Source: Paraktedonobacter carboxidivorans
GTDB lineage: Bacteria; Chloroflexota; Ktedonobacteria; Ktedonobacterales; Ktedonobacteraceae
Assembly: GCA_041156125.1 (NCBI GenBank)
Contig: JBEVTI010000020.1
Span: 24,904 to 88,903, forward strand
Length of the DNA stretch: 64,000 nucleotides
Direction: 5' to 3'
Below, one piece after another: positions 36,696 through 45,524 of this stretch (within the stretch, counting starts at the first letter, position 1; each line of letters begins with the position of its first letter). A model generated the notes under the pieces. It had not been told where the DNA came from. It saw only the letters and a list, made by a program, of their open reading frames with translations, and searched no databases. The translations under genes were made by a program, and so were the position numbers.

Positions 36696-36755
36696 GCGAT
36701 GCTTGCTTAAAGGAAGCCCTCGGCGCCTACGGCGTCTCACACAGAATTTTTTAGT

Positions 36756-36804
36756 GAGAGGTCTGGTGGGTGAGACACACTGCGCCTCACCCACCAGACC
36801 TCTC
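36756..36804 (+). terminator. hairpin (19-bp perfect arms) between membrane-protein genes
   Basis: Arms 36756-36774 and 36786-36804 with an 11-base loop, 61 bases after the stop of the upstream gene. Confidence 0.7.
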
Positions 36805-36884
36805 GCCAGGGTCGGGAGGCAGAGAGCGTTTTGGCTTGATTTTACACAAGCGGGGATGACTCATCGCAGAGAGGAAGAAAGTTT

Positions 36885-37814
36885 ATGTCACGCAAAGGCT
36901 GGTTGTTATTTATTGCCATTTCCATCTTCTGGGGCATTCCCTATTTCTTCATCAAAATTGCTGTAAGTGAACTTGATCCAGCTGTCGTGGTCTTCGCGCG
37001 CATTGGCATCGCGGCGGCTGTGCTGGTGCCTGTGGCGCTGCAACGTAAGGCGCTACAGGGCTTGCGCAGAGGCTGGCCCCTGCTGCTTGTGCTGGCGTGC
37101 ATCCATCTGTTTATACCATTTCTGTTAATCAGCTATGGTGAACAGCATATCTCGTCGTCGCTAACCAGTTTGCTAATTGCTGGTGAACCGCTGATGGTCG
37201 CGCTTCTCGCGCTACAGTTTGATGCCAGCGAGCGAGTGCATGGTTTGCGCCTGGTGGGTCTGATGATTGGTCTGCTAGGCGTAGTAGCCCTGCTGGGTTT
37301 TGATGTGAGCGGTGATAGTCAGAAGTGGCTTGGCGCTGGCATGGTGCTACTCGCTGCCGCTGGTTACGCGGCAAGCGCGTTACTGGCTAAACGGCCCTCT
37401 ATCGCGCAGATGTCTCGGCTGGGAGTGGTGAGCGTCGAGTGTAGTGTGGCAAGCATCCTGCTCATTCCTCTGGCTATCACACACTGGCCCACCCACCTGC
37501 CTGCGCTGCCAATCATAGCCAGCCTGCTGGTCCTTGGCTTTATCTGCACAGCCCTGGCTCTGCTGACCTTTTTCGCGCTGATTGCTGAAGCCGGAGCCAG
37601 CCGGGGTTCGACCTTTACCTATGTCAATCCCGCCGTCTCAGTCCTGCTGGGCGTGCTTCTGCTCCACGAGACATTTGATCTGGCGACTGTGCTTGGCTTT
37701 GCGCTGATCATCCTTGGCTCCTGGCTCTCCACTGGCGGCACCCTGCCCACGCGTGTGTCGTCAATCCTCTCGCTCCACAAAACTCCAGACCATGAGAAAA
37801 TTGGTCTGGAATGA
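36885..37814 (+). CDS. EamA/DMT-family transporter
   Basis: A 309-aa drug/metabolite transporter with about ten helices in two repeated EamA halves. Motif-like stretches are FWGIPYFFIKIAVSELDPAV at the start and STFTYVNPAVSVLLGVLLLH in the second half, where the conserved Pro lies. GAGAGGAAG is the ribosome site. Members export amino acids or metabolites; the substrate cannot be deduced. The final codons (GLE-stop) are part of the left arm of a 34-bp hairpin. Confidence 0.9.
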   Translation: MSRKGWLLFIAISIFWGIPYFFIKIAVSELDPAVVVFARIGIAAAVLVPVALQRKALQGLRRGWPLLLVLACIHLFIPFLLISYGEQHISSSLTSLLIAGEPLMVALLALQFDASERVHGLRLVGLMIGLLGVVALLGFDVSGDSQKWLGAGMVLLAAAGYAASALLAKRPSIAQMSRLGVVSVECSVASILLIPLAITHWPTHLPALPIIASLLVLGFICTALALLTFFALIAEAGASRGSTFTYVNPAVSVLLGVLLLHETFDLATVLGFALIILGSWLSTGGTLPTRVSSILSLHKTPDHEKIGLE

Positions 37815-37874
37815 GCAAGCAGGAGCGGCAGGCGAGGCACCCTCGCCTGCCGCTCCTGCTTGCTCATTCCAGAC
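37804..37874. terminator. very long bidirectional hairpin (34-bp perfect arms)
   Basis: Arms 37804-37837 and 37841-37874, loop CAC. The left arm includes the last three codons and stop of the EamA gene; the right arm ends 5 bases from the stop of the convergent CBM3-GH5 gene. The longest perfect stem in the window. Confidence 0.82.
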
Positions 37875-37879
37875 TATGA

Positions 37880-40039
37880 TTACACTGGCGCGGGTAGCGA
37901 GCCACATTTGCCGCTGCCTGCTGGGACAGCGAGTGGACCGGTTTCGACGGTGCAGAGGTAATTGTACTCTTTGGTGGAGTTAGCCAGTCCGTTGTACGAA
38001 CCGGTCAGCAGAGCAAAGCTATCTTCGCCATTGAGTGCCCAGTAGGTCCAGTCGAGATTACTCACTGCGAGGCCGGAGCCACCGCTGCCGTAACTGCTCT
38101 TGATAAAGTTGATCAGGTCAGTAAACCATTGACCCTGCGAGCCTGCGCCGCTGGAGGTCAGGTCGGTGGCGCTATTGCCGGTACCAAACTCGCCGATCCA
38201 GACGGGAGCAGTGCTGTAAGCGGTCGCGCCTGTGTTGCTCCAGGGATAGCTGCTATGGCCGGGCCAACTGGGATTGATGCCTGTGGGAGTGGCAATGTAG
38301 GCCCAATTGCTGTTCCAGACATCTACCAGGCTGGAGCTTGAGCAGCCACTCTTATAGCAGGTGCTGCTGTTAAACCAGCTCTGCTGGAAAAGGGTCGGCC
38401 CATACTCGTGAGCTGAGTAGACGATCTGATGATTGACCGCCGAGCCCAGGCGGCTGGAACTGCCGCCCGCGTTAAAGACAATCGGCGCGCCAGCATTGTT
38501 GCTATTGCCGTTGACGCCCTGAAGATTGCCACCCCACCAGGTACCGGCGTAGGGTCCAGCCGCCTGGGTGCCGCTGGCTGTGGGATAGTTAGAAGTGCCT
38601 TCGACGAAGAGCAGTGGAGTGCTCCAACTATGCGAGGCCGCGTCCCCCAGCAGCGTGTCGCCAGCGCGCTCAGCCGCCAGGCGCCAGTCAAGGCAACTGG
38701 AGCTACTGACACAGGCGGGCGCGAAGGGATTGGGATTGGGATTAGTGGCGGGACTGATGCCGTCGCCATTGCCCCATTCCGCGCCAGCGGCGTACTGCTG
38801 CGGATAGCTGCCCTGGACATGTGGCTCGTTGCGCAGGTCGTAGCCGAGCACAATTGGCAGACCATCTGAGGCCGCGTAGTTGACCTTGACAGTGTCAGCC
38901 GAACCCAGCGTCTGCGCGCTGCCATGCAGCCAACGCTGCACGCTCAGCCAATCGTTAAGCCAGCTACTCTCTGGATAGGCTGAGGTATACCAGAGTCCGC
39001 TCTGCTCAGCTGATTCGCCTGCCTCTGAGCGATGATCATCCAGAATAACGTGCAGGCCCATGGCCCCCGCGTCGTTGATGATGGTGGCCAGCACATCACG
39101 CGAGTGCAGACCCGCGCAGGAAGTGCAGCCAACATCGTTCTGGGGCACTGGATTTGACTCCCACATCTGGTTGGAATACGGCAAGCGCAGCGTATTGTAG
39201 CCATAGGATTTCACCAGGCTCAGAATAGTCGTGATATCGTACGACCAGAGGCCGTGCGCGACATAGTCGGGAGTCTCAAAACCATACCAGTTGATGCCGC
39301 TGATGATATATTGCGTACCGCCGGGCGCGAGAATCTTCGTCCCACTGGTCGTCCAGGCACCTGAGGCTCCAGCGACAGGGGTGCCTGTGGTAACTGGCGT
39401 CGGTGTACTGGTTGGCGTGGCGGTCGGCGTTGGGGCAACTGTGCCATTTGGCTCGGTGCCATAGATAAGCTGGCCATTGAGATAGAGCGTCACCTGAGTC
39501 CAGGGCGCGTAACTCGTCTGATTCTGATTCCAGGAGTAATCATTGGCCTGATTATAATTTGACCAGTCAGTGCGGTTGAAGCGAGCTTGCAGGTCTCCAG
39601 TATTCCCATTGGCGGCAAGGCTACCAGCAGCGCTCGTAAAACCAATCTGGAGATACGTATCGGCAGTGCTTGTGGGGCTGGAGAGCGTTACAAATGAGCC
39701 TGTGAGATTGTTACACCCGACCAGGGCATAATCACACCAGAACTGCTGAGCCTGCGTGCCATCCGCGGTATACCAGTAACGAATGGTCAGACTACTCAAG
39801 GATATGCTGGAGGTGGTGTTATTAACAATCTCGAAGTGGGGGCGCGGCGTACTAGTGCTCGCGAGGGTTGTGGCATCCGCGTATTGCAGAACCAGGCCAG
39901 TGGCAGCTCTTGCCACACTCCGCGCGGTCAACAAAGAGACCAGCAGAGAGACTAGCACGAGCAGAAGGATGATCAGCGTTCTGAGCAGACGACGAAATGT
40001 GTACAGCTTCAGCGCTGAACCAGGTGGTAAAGACGCCAT
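37880..40039 (-). CDS. GH5 cellulase with N-terminal CBM3
   Basis: A 719-aa secreted endoglucanase. A basic N-terminus and long hydrophobic signal helix end near ARSVARA (residue 46). CBM3 about 47-200 (STPRPHFEIVNNTTSSISLS, then LTIRYWYT) binds crystalline cellulose. A short Thr/Pro linker is followed by GH5 from about 226, with acid/base E405 in LRNEPH and nucleophile E617 in WIGEFGTG. It is larger than, and clearly different from, the two GH5-CBM2 enzymes, so probably another GH5 subfamily. AAGGAGG lies 11 bases upstream. Confidence 0.93.
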   Translation of the reverse strand: MASLPPGSALKLYTFRRLLRTLIILLLVLVSLLVSLLTARSVARAATGLVLQYADATTLASTSTPRPHFEIVNNTTSSISLSSLTIRYWYTADGTQAQQFWCDYALVGCNNLTGSFVTLSSPTSTADTYLQIGFTSAAGSLAANGNTGDLQARFNRTDWSNYNQANDYSWNQNQTSYAPWTQVTLYLNGQLIYGTEPNGTVAPTPTATPTSTPTPVTTGTPVAGASGAWTTSGTKILAPGGTQYIISGINWYGFETPDYVAHGLWSYDITTILSLVKSYGYNTLRLPYSNQMWESNPVPQNDVGCTSCAGLHSRDVLATIINDAGAMGLHVILDDHRSEAGESAEQSGLWYTSAYPESSWLNDWLSVQRWLHGSAQTLGSADTVKVNYAASDGLPIVLGYDLRNEPHVQGSYPQQYAAGAEWGNGDGISPATNPNPNPFAPACVSSSSCLDWRLAAERAGDTLLGDAASHSWSTPLLFVEGTSNYPTASGTQAAGPYAGTWWGGNLQGVNGNSNNAGAPIVFNAGGSSSRLGSAVNHQIVYSAHEYGPTLFQQSWFNSSTCYKSGCSSSSLVDVWNSNWAYIATPTGINPSWPGHSSYPWSNTGATAYSTAPVWIGEFGTGNSATDLTSSGAGSQGQWFTDLINFIKSSYGSGGSGLAVSNLDWTYWALNGEDSFALLTGSYNGLANSTKEYNYLCTVETGPLAVPAGSGKCGSLPAPV

Positions 40040-40343
40040 GTCCTGTGATTCCTCCTTGAAGGCAAACGCCTCTGTTTTCTTTCCAAGCCTGCAGACTTAA
40101 AGAAAAGAAGGGTCAGAGGTTAGCAGGGAAAGAGACCTTTAAAAAAAGCAGGTTGTCTCTTAATTGTAGGAAAACGTGTTATATCACACAAGGGCATCCA
40201 CTAGACATCCTGTCGGCAGATAAGAGGCTCTAGCGGGAGGCTAGCTATCCTGCGTTTGTTTATCGTCTGTCTAGTAAATGCCATTGCGCGCGGATCAACT
40301 GGATTTTATACTTAGGTATAAAGCCTACAAAGGAGTACTTCAA
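40040..40343. other. divergent intergenic region, no gene
   Basis: About 300 bp between the CBM3-GH5 gene and the glycosyltransferase gene. TAGGAAAACGTG near 40168 resembles TAGGAAAACACG near 9547 upstream of GH48; otherwise nothing recognisable. AAAGGAG lies before the ATG at 40344. Confidence 0.4.
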
Positions 40344-41330
40344 ATGGCAGCACAAGAAGTGGAACAGATAACGCAAGAAATGGAAGTTGAGTCTCCAGAG
40401 GAGCCAACCCGACCCATTTATTCAATCGTAGCGCCAGTCTTTAATGAAGAAGAAACACTGCCTCATTTTTACGAACGAGTGATCAAGATCATGGAGCAGA
40501 TGGGCGCATCCTTTGAACTGGTGTTGATCAACGACGGTAGCCATGATCGCTCCTATCGCATTATGCAAGAACTGCATGAACGTGATCCACGCGTCCACGC
40601 GATTGATTTTTCGCGCAACTTTGGCCACCAGATCGCGATCTCCGCCGGGCTGGACCATGCACATGGGCAGGCAGTCATCATTATGGATACGGATCTGCAA
40701 GATCCGCCAGAGGTGATCCCTGATCTGGCCGCGCGCTGGAAAGAGGGCGCGGAAGTGGTCTACGCTCAACGCGCCAGACGCCTGGGCGAGAGCCGCTTTA
40801 AATTGCTCACAGCCTCAGCATTCTACACACTGATCGGGCGCATTACTTCGATCAAGATCCCGCGTGACACTGGCGATTTTCGCCTGCTGGATCGCAGCGT
40901 GGTCGATGTACTGATCAAGATGCGCGAGCAACATCGCTTTATGCGTGGACTCTCCGCCTGGGTAGGTTTCCGCCAGGAGGCTGTGCGCTACGAACGCCAG
41001 GAGCGCTTTGCCGGTGAGACCAAATATCCCCTGAGCAAAATGCTCCACTTCTCTATGGATGCGATTACCAGTTTCAGCCATGTGCCGCTCAAGATGGCTA
41101 CCAGCTTTGGCTTTTTCCTGGCGGGACTGAGCCTGCTCGGCATCCTTATCGCGGCTTGCGCGCGCCTTTTCTTTGGCGTGATTACCGGCCAGGCCTCAAC
41201 CCTCGTTCTGGTCTTGTTTCTGGGCGGAGTGCAGTTGATCTTCCTGGGCATTATTGGCGAGTATCTTGGCCGCATCTATGATGAAGTGCGCTCGCGCCCA
41301 CTGTATATTGTACGCGAAGTCTTAAATTAA
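40344..41330 (+). CDS. GT2 polyprenyl-phosphate glycosyltransferase (GtrB/DPM-like)
   Basis: About 328 aa. The GT2 domain begins SIVAPVFNEEETLPHFYERV. The first acidic site is LINDGSHDRS and the metal site is IIMDTDLQDPPEVIPDL. Two C-terminal membrane helices (MATSFGFFLAGLSLLGILIA and LVLVLFLGGVQLIFLGIIGE) precede YLGRIYDEVRSRPLY, the tail typical of undecaprenyl-phosphate sugar transferases. It would load a sugar onto a lipid carrier at the inner membrane face. The ATG at 40344 has AAAGGAG; the frame is open to 40278. Standalone. Confidence 0.9.
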   Translation: MAAQEVEQITQEMEVESPEEPTRPIYSIVAPVFNEEETLPHFYERVIKIMEQMGASFELVLINDGSHDRSYRIMQELHERDPRVHAIDFSRNFGHQIAISAGLDHAHGQAVIIMDTDLQDPPEVIPDLAARWKEGAEVVYAQRARRLGESRFKLLTASAFYTLIGRITSIKIPRDTGDFRLLDRSVVDVLIKMREQHRFMRGLSAWVGFRQEAVRYERQERFAGETKYPLSKMLHFSMDAITSFSHVPLKMATSFGFFLAGLSLLGILIAACARLFFGVITGQASTLVLVLFLGGVQLIFLGIIGEYLGRIYDEVRSRPLYIVREVLN

Positions 41331-41440
41331 TCATCCGCCACGTCAGCTTTTAGAGGCCGGGCGCTGCCCACTCTGCGGCCCCCACGCTCTGATGAGGGTG
41401 GGTCAACGCCATGACTCGCTTTCTGAATGCCTGGCCAGCT

Positions 41441-42190
41441 CTATTTGACCCGCGGAAAATCTAAGGCGAATAAAAACCAGAACGATCCAATCAAGAGCAG
41501 CGCGATCCGCGCGCTTCTCTCCTGGAAAAATTGCCTGGCTGAGAGTTTTTGCTTCTCTTGAGGAAGAGGCAATGAAGCTGTCGGTAGATTGCTTGAAAAG
41601 GCTACCGCTGGCACACTGCCTGCAAAGGTCTGACCAGAAACGAATATTTCCTGGTTAAGCCACTCGCGAACAGCGACGGCATTCACATGCCCAATGCACT
41701 CAAATGCTCGCAGGCTTGCCTCACCGAGCTGACGCGCCTCAGCATTCTGACCACGCAGCGCTCGCACGTAGGCGTCTTTCCAGAGCATATGAGCTTGCTG
41801 ATCATGAGCGGCACTGCGCAGGATATACGCAAAGATATCCGCGCTCTCAGACCAAGAAGGAGGTACAAGTACAATGACATTTTCATGGTGCAGTTCATCT
41901 TTCTGGTGCTCTCTGAGCACTTGAAAAGATGAGATCGCGTACGGCAAACGTAATAAAGAATTGTCTTGCTCGCATTTTTGTGGCTGATCTGTGCTTTCCA
42001 GTAACCCCAGTTCCTGTGTGTTTTTCGCGAAAACCGCGCACAGCCGCTCACGAAAGTAAGGAGTGGGAGAAAATAAGCCACGTTCCCAGCGACTCACCGT
42101 TGTCGCATCTGTGCCAATCTCTCTAGCAACTTTCGCCTGGGACCAACCCCTTAATTCCCGTGCTTGTTTCAAAGAACGATTCGGCGCCAT
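41441..42190 (-). CDS. XRE-family regulator with C-terminal membrane segment (short paralogue)
   Basis: A 249-aa paralogue of the regulator at 8019-9218. The HTH region is nearly the same (RELRGWSQAKVAREIGTDAT, then TVSRWERGLFSPTPYFRERL), and the middle helical block is shared (SAAHDQQAHMLWKDAYVRAL, GEASLRAFECIGH). It ends just after one membrane helix (IALLLIGSFWFLFALDF) and lacks the outer sensor-like domain. GGGGGA precedes the ATG. It lies 329 bases beyond the stop of a GH5-CBM2 gene read in the same direction. Possibly a membrane-tethered partner or a truncated form of the long regulator. Confidence 0.82.
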   Translation of the reverse strand: MAPNRSLKQARELRGWSQAKVAREIGTDATTVSRWERGLFSPTPYFRERLCAVFAKNTQELGLLESTDQPQKCEQDNSLLRLPYAISSFQVLREHQKDELHHENVIVLVPPSWSESADIFAYILRSAAHDQQAHMLWKDAYVRALRGQNAEARQLGEASLRAFECIGHVNAVAVREWLNQEIFVSGQTFAGSVPAVAFSSNLPTASLPLPQEKQKLSARQFFQERSARIALLLIGSFWFLFALDFPRVK

Positions 42191-42367
42191 GCTTGTGTCC
42201 CCCTAACTTCACTGTAATACCTGAATTTATGAGCTTTTGCACACAAACTCTCCCTACAGCAAAGTATCACAACAATTGTTTTCCTACTTGCTATGATCTT
42301 CTGTGATCAGGAAATAGTATTGCCTAGTTCGCTTATCCTAACCGGAAAAGCTGCTTTCCTACTACAA

Positions 42368-42396
42368 AACATACCGAGAAAACGATTTCTTGTCAA
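42368..42396 (-). promoter_or_regulatory. sigma-70-like promoter of short XRE regulator
   Basis: Minus strand: TTGACA (42391-42396), 17-base spacer, TATGTT (42368-42373). The spacer is nearly identical to that of the paralogue at 9401-9429; leader blocks CACAAA, CAGC and AGTAT are also shared. Confidence 0.75.
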
Positions 42397-42443
42397 GTAT
42401 TTTTGGAGGAATTTTTATGGAGAAAATGCAGTGGTCTTAAGTG

Positions 42444-42513
42444 GAACAACAAGAGATACAGGAGTGTCGTAAATGCTTGGGCTCCTACGACACTCCTGTA
42501 TCTCTTGTTGTTC
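42444..42513 (-). terminator. long hairpin (28-bp perfect arms) after GH5-CBM2
   Basis: Arms 42444-42471 and 42486-42513, 14-base loop, 6 bases past the stop codon of the minus-strand GH5-CBM2 gene. Confidence 0.8.
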
Positions 42514-42519
42514 TATGCT

Positions 42520-44106
42520 TTAGACGACGCTACAGGCCGCTCCATTGAGCTTAAATGAGGTTGGGGCGGTATTGCTGCCGCTCCAGGTGCCATTAAAGCC
42601 AGGAGTGGAAGTGAGGGTAGCACCTGGGGCAATGGTCGCGTTATACGAGAGATTCGTAACCGTGACCGCGCTGCCCGCCTGGGTGTAGGCACCATTCCAC
42701 AGTTGGGTAATCGTTTGCCCGTTGGCGAACGAGAATTGCAAACTCCAACCGTTAATGGTAGTAGTGCCCGTATTGGTGATGGTAAGTGTGGCGCCAAAGC
42801 CGGTACTCCACTGGCTGTTGATCGCGTAATGGACCTTACAACTAGAACCAGAGGTCTGTGTAGGCGTTGGCGTTGTACCCTGCGTCGGGGTCGCGGTCGG
42901 CGTGGTGCCACGGGTTGGCGTTGCCGTTGGCGTTGTACCCTGCGTCGGGGTCGCGGTCGGCGTGATACCATGGGTTGGCGTTGGCGTCGGCATTGAACCA
43001 ACCAGAGTCAACAGGTGGGCTTTGTAGCCCGCGCCAAAGTTTGTCGGGGTACCGCTCCAGTCGCTGATCAGAGAAGGGGTACCGCTACAGTTGCCGCTAT
43101 TCGTCCAGGTCCAGGCCAGGTAGCCGATACCATGCGAATCAAACCAGCTCATCAGGGTGCTGATAAAGCCGGAGGCGCAGTCGTTTTCACCGATTTCGCC
43201 AGCCAGCACAGGCACGCTCGCGGCAACTGGCGCGATTTGCGAGTCCCAACAACCGCTGTTTGAACAGGCATTGAAGTTGTAAATGTGAACTGAAGCTACC
43301 AGGTTGTTCTGTGGATCGGTCGGCTTGTTAGCCAGCCAGCCACTCAGGTCGTTAGACCAGGCCAGGCCACCCAGCATCAGCACATTGGTCGCACCAGTCG
43401 CGCGCACTGTATTGATCAGCGTCTGCATACCGGCTACAGCAAAGCCTACGCCCGAGCAGTTCCCAGACTGCGCGGCGGTACTGCCATTCTTCCAGCAAGC
43501 CCAGCTGACATCGTGTGGCTCATTGTAGAGATCGAAGATCACTGACGAGTTGCTCTTGAAGGTGTTGGCCACCGAGGTCCAGAAAGCAGGGGAATGATCC
43601 AGATCTGGCATCATCTCCTGACCGGTCGATTGATTGGCACCAGAATTGTTCCAGTGCAAATCAAGAATGACGATCTGGCCATTAGCATTCAGCAAATTGA
43701 CCCAGCTGACAATATCCGCCTGATACTGGGCAGCCGTCTTATTATTAGCCGGAAAACCGTTGATCCCCAGCCAGCAATCTTCGTTCAAAGGCACGCGCAC
43801 AATATTCGTGCCCCAGGATGTCATAGCGCTCACAGTCGCCTGATCGACTGGCCCGTCAAAATTAGTCGGAGCATTGGTAGCGCTCTTGATACATTGGTAC
43901 TCTGTGCCCATGCGATCGACGCCGTGAGGGACAACTACGTGGCCGGTCGCGTCCTCAAGCTGATTGCCAACGACGTGCAATCCGCTCGCCACACTGGCAG
44001 CACTGGCAGTCAGCGGCGCTTGCAACACCAAGAACGCCGCAGCCGAAACAAGGAGCAGAGTCCCAACTATAGAAGTAAGTAACCGTAAACGTTTTTTACG
44101 TGGCAT
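42520..44106 (-). CDS. GH5 endoglucanase with C-terminal CBM2
   Basis: A 528-aa secreted endoglucanase, paralogue of 15435-16955. Signal peptide to about residue 37 (LTASA). GH5 barrel about 38-365 with acid/base E196 in DLYNEPHD and nucleophile E304 in AGEIGEND. Thr/Pro linker about 370-420, made of imperfect TPTATPTQGT repeats. CBM2 422-528 with both terminal cysteines, very like those of GH48 and GH74. AAGGGAGGA lies just before the ATG. Its better-preserved CBM2 compared with the other GH5 suggests module exchange. Confidence 0.95.
   Translation of the reverse strand: MPRKKRLRLLTSIVGTLLLVSAAAFLVLQAPLTASAASVASGLHVVGNQLEDATGHVVVPHGVDRMGTEYQCIKSATNAPTNFDGPVDQATVSAMTSWGTNIVRVPLNEDCWLGINGFPANNKTAAQYQADIVSWVNLLNANGQIVILDLHWNNSGANQSTGQEMMPDLDHSPAFWTSVANTFKSNSSVIFDLYNEPHDVSWACWKNGSTAAQSGNCSGVGFAVAGMQTLINTVRATGATNVLMLGGLAWSNDLSGWLANKPTDPQNNLVASVHIYNFNACSNSGCWDSQIAPVAASVPVLAGEIGENDCASGFISTLMSWFDSHGIGYLAWTWTNSGNCSGTPSLISDWSGTPTNFGAGYKAHLLTLVGSMPTPTPTHGITPTATPTQGTTPTATPTRGTTPTATPTQGTTPTPTQTSGSSCKVHYAINSQWSTGFGATLTITNTGTTTINGWSLQFSFANGQTITQLWNGAYTQAGSAVTVTNLSYNATIAPGATLTSTPGFNGTWSGSNTAPTSFKLNGAACSVV
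42865..42990. repeat. 60-bp tandem repeat in linker DNA
   Basis: The block beginning CGTTGTACCCTGCGTCGGGG starts at 42871 and again at 42931, a 60-bp period encoding the Thr/Pro linker of the GH5-CBM2 gene. Confidence 0.8.
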
Positions 44107-44500
44107 GTGTCCTCCCTTGTAAACACTCTATGGCCTTGCCCGTTATCCTCGTTGATCGCTTGAACACTTATCCATAATGTGAATGCAATAGCGTCTCTTG
44201 CATACGCTGCGGAGCAGTCCGCGATGCAGGCCTGGCCTCCCCAGTGGTTAGCCAGATCCTCTCCTCTAAGCAAGGTAACAAAACAGCAAACGCTGCTGTC
44301 AAACAGGCCTGATCTGTAGTGTAGCTAAACTCTAGCTCCTATCCAACGACAGATACTCGACATCCTGTAGACAGGTAGAAACAGGCCCGCGAGCAAAACG
44401 GGCAACGTGTACAGACCCGGAGTCGCACCCCTTTAAGACTCTCCTGCCCATGCGTGATATGATACAAATGGAAAAGTATCTGGTCTAAAGAGGAACGTAT
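44107..44500. other. divergent intergenic region, no gene
   Basis: Nearly 400 bp between the GH5-CBM2 gene and the hydroxyacid dehydrogenase gene. It contains ACAGCAAACGCTGCTGT near 44283 (6-bp arms around AACGC), a possible operator. No small gene was found. Confidence 0.4.
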
Positions 44501-45475
44501 ATGAAAATTGCCATTCCCGACGACTATCAAAATGCTGTACGTGTGCTTGTCTGCTGCCAGAAACTGAGCGAGCACGAGGTAAGTACTTTCCAGGACCATA
44601 TCAGCGCTACCGAGGCTCTGGCCGCGCGGCTGCAGCAGACTGAAGCGCTGGTGCTGATCCGCGAGCGCACACCGATTACCGAGCAATTGCTCGCGCTTCT
44701 GCCAGAACTGCGCTTGATTGTCCAGACTGGCAAGCAGGCCCCTCATCTCGACCTGGTGGCCTGCACGCGGCACGGGGTCGCGGTCATCTATGCTGTGCCG
44801 AGCGTGGTGGAGAAGCCATACGCGACTGCGGAGTTGACCTGGGGACTGATCCTGGCTGCCCTGCGGCATATTCCCCAGGAGGTGGCGGCTTTGCAAATGG
44901 GGCAATGGCAGAGCACAATGGGGCAAGCGCTATACGGGCGCACGTTGGGCATCTTTGGCTATGGCAATATTGGCAGCATGATCGCAGATTATGGCAAAGC
45001 TTTCGGCATGCGGGTCCTGACCTGGGGTCGCGAGGGATCACGTGTGCGCGCAGAGTCAGCCGGCTTCGAGGTCGCTGACAGCCAGGCTGCGCTCTTCAGC
45101 GAGGCCGATGTGCTAAGCGTCCATCTCAGGCTGAACGCAGAAACGCGCGGGCTGATTACAGCTGCGGACCTGGGGCGTATGCAGCCCTCTGCCCTGTTTG
45201 TCAACACTAGCCGGGCTGGTCTACTAGAGGTCGGAGCACTGGAAAAAGCTCTGCGCGCCGGACGCCCCGGCTACGCGGCAGTTGATGTCTACGAAAACGA
45301 ACCCGCCATCGATCACCCTCTGCTGCATCTACCTAACGCGCTCTGCACGCCCCATCTCGGTTACGTCGAAAAAGACTACTACGAAGGCATGCTGGGAGCC
45401 GCGTTTGATCAACTGCTGGCTTTTGTAGCGGGAAAGCGAGATGGGGTCGCTAACCCCGAAGTTTTCAAGCAGTAG
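44501..45475 (+). CDS. D-2-hydroxyacid dehydrogenase
   Basis: A 324-aa NAD-dependent enzyme of the SerA/LdhA-like D-isomer family. Rossmann motif GIFGYGNIGS (about residues 148-157); catalytic Arg region in SVHLRLNAETRGLI; Glu in DVYENEP; catalytic His in CTPHLGYVEKDYYEG. The PHLGYVE variant is typical of a subgroup annotated only as D-2-hydroxyacid dehydrogenase, so the substrate is open. AGAGGAA lies upstream of the ATG. No serine-pathway genes are nearby. Confidence 0.92.
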   Translation: MKIAIPDDYQNAVRVLVCCQKLSEHEVSTFQDHISATEALAARLQQTEALVLIRERTPITEQLLALLPELRLIVQTGKQAPHLDLVACTRHGVAVIYAVPSVVEKPYATAELTWGLILAALRHIPQEVAALQMGQWQSTMGQALYGRTLGIFGYGNIGSMIADYGKAFGMRVLTWGREGSRVRAESAGFEVADSQAALFSEADVLSVHLRLNAETRGLITAADLGRMQPSALFVNTSRAGLLEVGALEKALRAGRPGYAAVDVYENEPAIDHPLLHLPNALCTPHLGYVEKDYYEGMLGAAFDQLLAFVAGKRDGVANPEVFKQ

Positions 45476-45524
45476 CTATTGGCGCGAATGTCGCGCAAGC
45501 GTCGCTCGGCGGTAGAGCCACATG

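Noticed and set aside
9798..44106. Cellulosome
   Set aside because: No dockerin, cohesin or scaffoldin sequences; every enzyme carries its own CBM2 and/or CBM3, which fits a free-enzyme system.
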